Under the pieces are notes generated by a model. The model ran no database searches, had not been told where the DNA came from, and saw only the letters and a program-made list of their open reading frames with translations. Positions 58,225 to 64,000 of a DNA stretch of 64,000 nt are shown here, piece by piece; within the stretch, counting starts at the first letter, position 1, and each line of letters opens with the position of its first letter. Location: the NCBI GenBank assembly GCA_964645655.1, contig CAZXZS010000002.1, positions 186,001 to 250,000 of the forward strand, written 5' to 3'. A program made the position numbers and the translations under genes. The stretch comes from JAGOUA01 sp964645655 (lineage in GTDB: Bacteria; Patescibacteriota; Patescibacteriia; 2-12-FULL-60-25).

Positions 58225-58357
58225 AAAGAAAACAAAAAAAAGCCTTAAGGCAGGCAAAAAATGGGATCCGAAAAGCAGTTCAAAATCGCCTTCGCCCTCA
58301 GCCCGAATGCATGCCTTCTTCGTGAATGGGGTATTTTGCTCTCAACCTAGCCATTTT

Positions 58358-59488
58358 TCATGATTTTCGTGGCTCGGTTCCCGTATCCGAACGGCTCATC
58401 CGTTCCACGACCCGTCGGAGCGCGAGCCCAAGCCCCGCCAACAGCCCGACCCAGCCCACCGTCGCCACGCTCGCCGGGAGCCAGCCATACAGCCCATCAT
58501 GCCGCGACAACAGTGGCCAATGGAGGAGGTAGATCTCATAGGAATACGCCCCCATCCCTTTCAGGAATCGGCTCTCGAACGGCTTCACCAGGAAAAGCAG
58601 GAGCACGACCGCCATCGTCACCAGGCTTACGCCCTGCTCCCGCCAAGCCCCTTGCCCGATCGCGGCGTTGAGGGAGAGGAATGCGAATGGAATCACAAGG
58701 AGGGACGCGGCGCCTATCCGCAATAGGAAGGCTTGCCGGCCAACGCGTCTATCCCATGCCTGCCAGCGCGCATGCAACGCATCGAGATGCGCCCCGAAGC
58801 GTCGCGTGAGGCCGGCGGTGAATAGTCCGAGCGGAAACGCCAGCGCATGCAATTTATAGAGCGGCTGCACGCCCGCCAGAATCGGCCAAGGGAACGAGAG
58901 CAGCGTCAGGCTGATGGCGCCAAATGCAAGCGCCGAACGGATCGGTCGGGCATGTCGATACGCCAGCGGAAACAGCAGGTAGTGCCCGATGATGAACGTG
59001 AAGTACCAGAGGGGCGAATTGATGTCCTGAAGCAAATCTGCCCGCGGGAAGAAGCCAAGGAACGCCACGATGGTTTCCGCGAGCGGGTACGTGCGCCCTA
59101 TTCGGAAGGCATCTAGGGCGAGCACGCCGATGAGGGCGATCCAAAATGGCAGGTAGAGCCCCTGCAGCCGTTTCCGATAAAATGCCAGGGCGGAAAGCGG
59201 CACGCGCGCGCTCGAACGCGCGAGCCCGTATCCCGATAGGAACAGGAACAGGTTCACGGCGACGCCCGCGGAGATCGATACGGGAAAAAGGAACTGCGTG
59301 TCGTCGACGAGGGCATATCCGATGTGCGCAAAAAGGACGGCGAGGATGGCGAAGCCCTTGAGTTCCTGCGTGGCCTCTTTGGTGAGGGCGAGCGCTGGCT
59401 TCTTTTGAAGCGTCAAGAAGATGGCCGCGCCAAGCGCGAGGATGACCCAGCGCGTTTGGGTGACGGCCGCCGTGATCGGGATGGCCAT
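58358..59488 (-). CDS. Membrane acyltransferase (Acyl_transf_3 family)
   Basis: The 376-residue integral membrane protein has about ten helices. The family-3 O-acyltransferase pattern is present: LKGFAILAVLFAHIGY near residue 45 (with the conserved His), NLFLFLSGYGLARS, RKRLQGLYLPFWIAL, and SYEIYLLHWPLL. Such enzymes acetylate surface sugars or lipids. TAACGA lies six bases before the ATG. No terminator was recognised directly behind the gene. It may modify the glycan made by the 20-27 kb glycosyltransferases. Confidence 0.9.
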   Translation of the reverse strand: MAIPITAAVTQTRWVILALGAAIFLTLQKKPALALTKEATQELKGFAILAVLFAHIGYALVDDTQFLFPVSISAGVAVNLFLFLSGYGLARSSARVPLSALAFYRKRLQGLYLPFWIALIGVLALDAFRIGRTYPLAETIVAFLGFFPRADLLQDINSPLWYFTFIIGHYLLFPLAYRHARPIRSALAFGAISLTLLSFPWPILAGVQPLYKLHALAFPLGLFTAGLTRRFGAHLDALHARWQAWDRRVGRQAFLLRIGAASLLVIPFAFLSLNAAIGQGAWREQGVSLVTMAVVLLLFLVKPFESRFLKGMGAYSYEIYLLHWPLLSRHDGLYGWLPASVATVGWVGLLAGLGLALRRVVERMSRSDTGTEPRKS

Positions 59489-59624
59489 AGGCGTTCGTTA
59501 TCTCAGAAATTTCCAAAAAAAGATAGGAAGGGGAGCGGTACGGCGCCTTTTGCGTACGCTTCCATGGCGGGATGCGGTCGCTGATGGGGCGCGGCTCGGG
59601 AGGGCGTTGCCGTAGGCCATCCAT

Positions 59625-59655
59625 AAAAAAAAGACCGCCATCGTCGTGATGGCGG
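59625..59655 (-). terminator. Intrinsic terminator
   Basis: Stem CCGCCATC/GATGGCGG followed by TCTTTTTTTT on the minus strand. Confidence 0.88.
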
Positions 59656-59659
59656 AGGC

Positions 59660-60451
59660 TCAGCGGGCGCCGAGCGGGCCGATCTTCTCGCGGGCGTCGG
59701 CCATTCGCGCTTCCCAGGCCTGTTCCGCTTCGGGGACGGGCTGGTAGGCTGGGGTGCTGTCTTGCATGTAGGCGGTCACGAATTCCTCGTAGAGCGGGTG
59801 GGTGTCGCTTGAGGGGTGCGTGGCGCAGGTCAGCGCGCCGTCGCCATCCATCAGGGCGAGCTCCCTGAGGATGACGTGGGTCTCGAGCCGCTGTCGGCGG
59901 ATCCAGAGCCGCGTCCCGTAGCCTGTGGGGTCGTTCTCTTCCCAGTTGGCGGCGTGCGCTTCCGGTCGGTCCTCTCCGAGCGGATGGGCTTCCATCACTT
60001 GGTGGTTCGCCTGTCGCAGGCGCGCCGCGCACGCATCCTCCGGCGTGCCCTGCTTGCAGAGGGTGAGGGCGTCCATCGCCCAGGACTGCGCCAGGTGGTC
60101 CCGCTTGTTGCCCGTGATGTTGCGGATCTCCACGTTCGTCTTGAACCACAGGTCTTGCCAGTCCTGCCTGGTCGAGGCGCGGATGGCCCGCTCGACCTCT
60201 TCCTGGAAGGCGGGGCTGAACAGGTTCTTGTACTCGCCCCTCCAGAAGCGCATGAACCGGGTACGGTTCAGCATCACGTCGACCTCGCGCTCGGCGGCCT
60301 CGAGGCGCTTGTTCAGCCGGGTGAGGTTCGCCTCCCGCTGGGCGAGGACCTCGACGAACCTGAGGGCCGTCGGGAAGCGCGGGGGTGTGTCTTCGTCTTG
60401 GTAACGGGACGCGCGCTTGAGGAGCGGGTGGAGGATGAGGGGGTCTTGCAT
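59660..60451 (-). CDS. Unknown helical protein
   Basis: The 263-residue protein from the ATG at 60451 is preceded by GGAG at suitable distance; an ATG at 60460 is only two bases from that site. It is helical and charged (LTRLNKRLEAAEREVDVMLN, RIRR-like stretches), with two Cys (LCKQGTPEDACAARL) and a Trp-rich segment (WQDLWFKTNVEIRNITGNKR). It shares the general N-terminal helical style with the 57976 gene (both mention FWRGEYKN/FFKEHAN-like ends), but homology is not established. Cassette-type promoter and terminator. Confidence 0.74.
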   Translation of the reverse strand: MQDPLILHPLLKRASRYQDEDTPPRFPTALRFVEVLAQREANLTRLNKRLEAAEREVDVMLNRTRFMRFWRGEYKNLFSPAFQEEVERAIRASTRQDWQDLWFKTNVEIRNITGNKRDHLAQSWAMDALTLCKQGTPEDACAARLRQANHQVMEAHPLGEDRPEAHAANWEENDPTGYGTRLWIRRQRLETHVILRELALMDGDGALTCATHPSSDTHPLYEEFVTAYMQDSTPAYQPVPEAEQAWEARMADAREKIGPLGAR

Positions 60452-60531
60452 GGCTGCCATTCTCCGGTGTGGATGGGTTTCGGGCGGGTGCGTGTGCGGC
60501 GGGGAATTCCGCCACGGTCGTCGCGTCCGGA

Positions 60532-60560
60532 AACCTAGGGTGTTGAGGCGCTTTTGTCAA
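60532..60560 (-). promoter_or_regulatory. Promoter of the 60451 gene
   Basis: On the minus strand: TTGACA (60560-60555), 17-base spacer, TAGGTT (60537-60532). Confidence 0.78.
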
Positions 60561-60704
60561 GGGGTGCGTTCGAAAAAAATCCGCCTTGACGCCTCCGCCG
60601 AATCGACCTACGGTGAAAAGACATTGACCTGAGCGAAACGATGGGCCGTTCCATTTGGAGCCGAGCGTAGAGGGAAGGCGCTTATTCCTCTCACCGATCC
60701 TCAT

Positions 60705-60929
60705 ATGAACGACACCTTATTCGTGTGCGCGACGTGCGGTTCCGCCTTTTGGGAGGGGGCGTGCGCCCATGCGGAGCGTGACCATAGGGCCTTGCTTGGC
60801 CAAGCGGCCGCCTTCCAGGGCCGCCATTGGGACATCTTGCGAAAGGACCGGCGCATCTCGCCGCAGGATCGTCGTCAGAAATTCGAAACCGCTCGCCATT
60901 TGGGCGAGCGGCGCGAGGAAAGCCGGTAG
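60705..60929 (+). CDS. Small putative zinc-ribbon protein
   Basis: The 74-residue frame begins MNDTLFVCATCGSAFWEGAC, with a CxxC pair (Cys8, Cys11) and a following CAHAERDH segment that could complete a Cys/His metal site. The rest is basic. The ATG is in the CATATG context shared by many starts here. It ends one base before the convergent glycosyltransferase stop, and a hairpin CCGCTCGCC/GGCGAGCGG lies inside its 3' end, which may be the terminator of the opposite gene. Short, so only moderate support. Confidence 0.5.
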   Translation: MNDTLFVCATCGSAFWEGACAHAERDHRALLGQAAAFQGRHWDILRKDRRISPQDRRQKFETARHLGERREESR

Positions 60930-60930
60930 C

Positions 60931-61653
60931 TTAGCGCACGGGATGCCATTCCTTGCTGAGCGCACGGCCGAAGAGCTTGAACCAGAGCGCGTTTCCGATC
61001 CAGGTCAGCAGCAGGCGCAGGTGGCCGACCGCGTGTGCCCGCCGACCCGTGTGGAAGGCATGGTGCCGCGCGAGAAAGCGTGTCTTGCCGATGCGTCCGA
61101 GCCGATCGAAGAGGTCCCAGTCCTCATAGGCAACCAGGCCGTCATTGTACCCGCCGACCCGCTCGAAGGCCGAACGGCGGATCAGCTGGAACTCGCCGGA
61201 AGCCGATCCGCTCCCCAAGAAATTGTTATTCAACTGATGGATCGCGTTCACGGTCCCAAAGAGAAGGCGGTCGCGCAAGGTCTCGGCCTCTTTCAGGACC
61301 GAGATCGGCACGGTCGCCGCCACGAGGTCCGGATCTGCCGCAAACGCCGCCAACGCCTCACCGAGAAGAAGGTTGATGTCGGGGAGCTCGATATCCGCAT
61401 CCAGAAAGAGCAAGAAGTCGCCCTTCGCGATGCGCGCCCCGAGGTTGCGCGCGTTCGCGATCGTCTGGCGTGCCGTTCCCTCATGTACGACCACCTGGTC
61501 GGCCAGTTCGTGGGCGATTTTAAGCGTCGCGTCGCGGCTGTTGCCATCCGAAACCACCACCTCATACGGGAAGGCGGTCAAGGCCCGCAAGCGTTCGAGG
61601 GTGGCGCGCAAGACGCGTTCCTCGTTGAGGGTCGGCAGGATGATCGAGAGCAT
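60931..61653 (-). CDS. Family 2 glycosyltransferase
   Basis: The 240-residue GT2 enzyme begins MLSIILPTLNEERVLRATLE, then VVVSDGNSRDAT, RQTIANARNLGARIAKGDFL and LLFLDADIELP (DxD metal site), ending with a hydrophobic LRLLLTWIGNALWFKLFG segment that may associate with the membrane. The order matches glycosyltransferases acting on lipid carriers. TATATT about 45 bases upstream is a candidate -10. Start at 61653 is preferred to an upstream GTG because it gives the canonical N-terminus. Confidence 0.9.
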   Translation of the reverse strand: MLSIILPTLNEERVLRATLERLRALTAFPYEVVVSDGNSRDATLKIAHELADQVVVHEGTARQTIANARNLGARIAKGDFLLFLDADIELPDINLLLGEALAAFAADPDLVAATVPISVLKEAETLRDRLLFGTVNAIHQLNNNFLGSGSASGEFQLIRRSAFERVGGYNDGLVAYEDWDLFDRLGRIGKTRFLARHHAFHTGRRAHAVGHLRLLLTWIGNALWFKLFGRALSKEWHPVR

Positions 61654-61800
61654 GCGGAGGGCGGCGGGCTGAGGCCCGGACGGTCTGCCGGGTACGGTAA
61701 TATACCCGGTCACGGCTGTAAACGCATTCCCTGGCGGGCGGGGAAGCGGAGCGAAGAAAAGGCTTATTCTTGCTCCCTATCACGGTTCCTGGCCATCTGG

Positions 61801-61806
61801 TACCCT
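61801..61806 (+). promoter_or_regulatory. -10 element of the 61813 gene, leaderless start
   Basis: TACCCT six bases before the ATG, no Shine-Dalgarno site. Confidence 0.5.
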
Positions 61807-61812
61807 CGCGTT

Positions 61813-63762
61813 ATGACCCTTCGCACCGTCCTTTTCGCCATCGCCATCGCCCTCGCCGTCGCCTTTCCGATTTCGGCGCATGCCTTTTCGGATGTGACGA
61901 CGAAAACGTTTGAATATGCCGAAATCAATCGGGTCGTCGCGGACGGCTGGCTTGTCCCGCAAGCGTCGACGACGTTTGGATATGGCGTCGCCCTGTCGCC
62001 GGACGAGTGGTTCCGGTTGCTCATGTTCCTGCGTACCGAGGATGCCTGTCCGGAGCTGGGGAGCCGTCCGACCGCCTTTTGGACCCCGGAAAACATCCGT
62101 GGCTGCTTGGCGGGGGCCGGTGTCCCCGTGGCGACCGAACGCGCGGACCGCGTCCGTCGTGATGAGGCGATGCAGCAGCTGTTCGCCCTCCGCCGCCGCT
62201 CCTTCGCCTTCCAGGAATTCGAAACGAAGCCGGTGGGCTATGTCGAGCCGTCGGATCTTGCGGGCCTGCCTGCGAACCGCCAGGGGGCGCTCGTGGCGGC
62301 GGATCGCTTGAAGCTGTTGTTCCGCACGGGCGGCGCGATCCTGCCGGCGTCGCCGCTGTTGCGCGAGGATGGGGCGTTGGCCGTACGCCGGTTGCTCGCC
62401 TGGGAGGCGCAGGGCGGCGTTGAGGGGGAGACGACCGAACAGGCCCGCCTGACGCCGGAAGCGACGCTCCATCGCTGGCGCGATCTCGAGACGGACCTGT
62501 ACGTCATCGCGCTCAAGACCGGCGGCGACACGGTCGTGCGACCCATCTTGCCGCGTCGTTCGTTCACTCCGGCGAAGTCTGGCGCGGACCTGAGGAAGGT
62601 CCGTGACGAGTTCGTCTACCAGCCGGTTTCCGCGCTCGCCCAGGAGTCAGGTGCCGTCGCTGCCATCAACGGCTCCTATTTCAACGTCGATTGGCCTTGG
62701 GGCTCGCTTGAGGATGTCGCCATGATCGACGGAAAGGCCTATTTTACGCGTGACGATCGCAGCACGTTCGTCGTTTGCGCCGACCAGTCCATGTATATCG
62801 GCCGCTTCGATGCGAACGCGCTCAAGGCGATCAAATGCGCCCCGCAACATGCCTTGGGCGCGGGCCCCTTGTTTCTCTCCAAAGGGGCTGTCTTGAGCCA
62901 AAGCGCCAAAGAAGGGTTCGATGAGTTCACGCTTTGGGAACGGCGTGCCGGCAAGAACGCGCGCACGGCGATCGGCATTTCCGCTGACCGCAAGACGGCA
63001 TACCTGATCGTCGTCGCCGGCAAGTCCTATCCGGCGTTTGGGCAAGGCGGTTCGTCGTTGGGCGCCTTCCTCAAGGCGAAATATCCCGATATCCAGGAAG
63101 CGATGATGCTCGACGGCGGCGGTTCGACGACATTGTTCGCGCAAGGCGAGACGCGCGTCGCGGCGGGGGTGAGCGGTGGGGCGTCGGAACGGGCCGTGAT
63201 CTCGGCGTTAGGGCTCTTTTCCAAGAAGGCGGAGCGGGTCGCGGCCCTGGAATTCAAAAAGGAGGCGGCCAAACGGTGGGACCCGGGCATCGTGAGGGTC
63301 AAGGCCGCGCGCCCCACGGCGCCCTTCGCCTGGACGCCGGTGAAAGAGGCGGATCTCTCGGGGATCGACGTGCGGTTGTCCGGGAACCGCGGGGTGCGGA
63401 TCGATTTGGCGTTGCGTGGCTTTGCGACGGGAACGTTCGCCTTCACCTTTGACCGCCTTGCTTACGATGCGACCACGACCAAGCTGCTCGTCGCCCGCCG
63501 CGAAGGGACCCACTCCAGCGGCTGGCGCATTCCGACGGAATTTCATGTGATCGATCCGAAAACGGGGACCGACACGGACCTGATCCGCCTCTTCGCATAT
63601 ATGCCCGCTGCCCAGCGTCCGGACCTGAAGACGTTTGACGTCCTACAGTTTGGGAAGACGGGGATCCTGCTTGGCGACGGCACCGGCCGTTCCTGGTTCT
63701 ATTATGCGAACGACCACCAGCTCAGCCCGGCGACGTTCGCGACGCCCGTGAAAGGGAGGTAG
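61813..63762 (+). CDS. Secreted phosphodiester glycosidase-like (NAGPA domain) protein
   Basis: The 649-residue exported protein has a signal peptide (MTLRTVLFAIAIALAV, cleavage after AHA at residue 24). Residues 25-200 resemble S-layer-homology-type helical repeats (YAEINRVVADGWL, RRDEAMQQLFALRRRSF, ADRLKLLFRTG), possibly wall binding. Residues 225-460 match the NAGPA/phosphodiester glycosidase domain with INGSYFN (285-291) and MMLDGGGSTTLF (431-442). A C-terminal region (about 480-649) is beta-rich. Enzymes of this family cleave N-acetylglucosamine-phosphodiesters and related glycan linkages. The real substrate is unknown. Confidence 0.87.
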   Translation: MTLRTVLFAIAIALAVAFPISAHAFSDVTTKTFEYAEINRVVADGWLVPQASTTFGYGVALSPDEWFRLLMFLRTEDACPELGSRPTAFWTPENIRGCLAGAGVPVATERADRVRRDEAMQQLFALRRRSFAFQEFETKPVGYVEPSDLAGLPANRQGALVAADRLKLLFRTGGAILPASPLLREDGALAVRRLLAWEAQGGVEGETTEQARLTPEATLHRWRDLETDLYVIALKTGGDTVVRPILPRRSFTPAKSGADLRKVRDEFVYQPVSALAQESGAVAAINGSYFNVDWPWGSLEDVAMIDGKAYFTRDDRSTFVVCADQSMYIGRFDANALKAIKCAPQHALGAGPLFLSKGAVLSQSAKEGFDEFTLWERRAGKNARTAIGISADRKTAYLIVVAGKSYPAFGQGGSSLGAFLKAKYPDIQEAMMLDGGGSTTLFAQGETRVAAGVSGGASERAVISALGLFSKKAERVAALEFKKEAAKRWDPGIVRVKAARPTAPFAWTPVKEADLSGIDVRLSGNRGVRIDLALRGFATGTFAFTFDRLAYDATTTKLLVARREGTHSSGWRIPTEFHVIDPKTGTDTDLIRLFAYMPAAQRPDLKTFDVLQFGKTGILLGDGTGRSWFYYANDHQLSPATFATPVKGR

Positions 63763-63839
63763 CGCATCTGGAGGCGCGGATTCATCGTTCTCTCGTGTCA
63801 AGCGGGAATTTTTTTTGTCCGTTGGGATATTTCCCAAAT

Positions 63840-63862
63840 GAAAAACCCCGCGAAGGGGTTGG
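63840..63862 (-). terminator. Intrinsic terminator
   Basis: Stem AACCCC/GGGGTT with TTCG loop followed by a T run on the minus strand. Confidence 0.88.
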
Positions 63863-63866
63863 ATGG

Positions 63867-64000
63867 TCACCGTCCGGCCTGGGCCGGGCCGCCGGTCTCG
63901 AGGGCGCGCTTCGCCGAGTCGATGGTGTCGGCCAGCTTGAGGAAACCGGGCACGGCGCCGTGGCGGTCGCGGAAGTCGTGGGCCTCGAACGATCCGACGC
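63867..64000 (-). CDS. Unknown protein, C-terminal part only
   Basis: A minus-strand frame open at the right edge ends VPGFLKLADTIDSAKRALET, then GGPAQAGR and TGA, followed by a clear terminator. It has the codon bias and gene-end layout of the other unknown single-gene units. The gene start lies outside the window. Confidence 0.6.
   Translation of the reverse strand, partial: VGSFEAHDFRDRHGAVPGFLKLADTIDSAKRALETGGPAQAGR

Noticed and set aside
58854..60704. Minus-strand open frame of about 600 codons joining the acyltransferase and the unknown gene
   Set aside because: It is in another frame than both supported genes, and its translation is low-complexity Arg/Pro/His.
60769..61812. N-terminal extension of the NAGPA-domain protein to about 997 residues
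   Set aside because: The extension is antisense to a clear glycosyltransferase, and the ATG at 61813 is followed by a signal peptide and preceded by a -10 box.
1..64000. tRNA or rRNA genes
   Set aside because: No tRNA T-loop/acceptor pattern or rRNA-like segment was recognised on either strand by eye; a tRNAscan-SE and barrnap run would settle it.

Overview
The window looks like a chromosomal segment of a GC-rich Patescibacteria (Candidate Phyla Radiation) bacterium. The reasons are: the compact cluster infA-rpmJ-rpsM-rpsK-rpsD-rpoA-rplQ-rplM-rpsI with nothing interposed but a short spacer; an RNA polymerase alpha subunit that ends before the C-terminal domain; many proteins with no recognisable family; short transcription units with closely packed terminators; and large secreted proteins built from repeats. 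TGA is used as a stop throughout (for example prfA and zwf neighbours), so the code is the standard bacterial one and the Gracilibacteria/Absconditabacteria type (UGA = Gly) is excluded. The exact class cannot be settled from the sequence alone. No rRNA, tRNA, CRISPR array, transposase, integrase or phage gene was seen.

Layout. 1-5.4 kb: two unknown genes, a long hairpin element, then the translation/RNA polymerase operon. 5.5-13.2 kb: giant secreted surface proteins, a Gly-rich protein and a beta-helix protein split by a frameshift, which share a C-terminal domain. 13.2-17.8 kb (minus strand): a GxGD intramembrane protease, small unknown genes and a DHH/MYG1-like protein. 17.8-18.9 kb: dispersed repeats, the second hairpin element and an HU gene. 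19-28.5 kb: an NDH-2-like flavoprotein, a dTDP-rhamnose-type fusion enzyme, four family-2 glycosyltransferases and FtsEX, i.e. envelope glycan assembly next to division machinery. 28.7-41.8 kb: oligopeptidase F, peroxiredoxin, superoxide dismutase, Era, a third hairpin element with L31 and RF1, uracil-DNA glycosylase and a DEAD-box helicase. 42-49 kb: a block of minus-strand unknown proteins including a tandem paralogue pair and an HD-domain protein. 49-64 kb: an Ig-like secreted protein, a DedA-type membrane protein, an NrtR-like regulator, glucose-6-phosphate dehydrogenase, aldo/keto reductase, an acyltransferase, a further glycosyltransferase and a secreted phosphodiester-glycosidase-like protein, interleaved with more unknown single-gene units.

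Two expression styles coexist. Many recognisable genes (ndh-like, ftsE, era, ung, sod, zwf, the secreted proteins) have a TANNNT -10 box 6-9 bases before the ATG and no Shine-Dalgarno site, so their mRNAs should be leaderless. By contrast most unknown-function genes are single-gene cassettes with a near-consensus TTGACA, a 16-18 base spacer, often TAGNNT, a clear Shine-Dalgarno site, and an intrinsic terminator that starts at or inside the stop codon.

The most striking undescribed feature is an element of about 200 bp present in three clear copies (upstream of infA, the HU gene and rpmE) with 36-bp inverted arms. The arm sequences differ between copies but stay perfectly complementary (one G-T wobble), while flanks, loop ends and a second small hairpin are conserved. 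A fourth, divergent candidate lies upstream of the oligopeptidase gene. The second notable find is a single polypeptide that appears to carry the whole dTDP-rhamnose route, with a plant-RHM-like epimerase/reductase replacing RmlC and RmlD.
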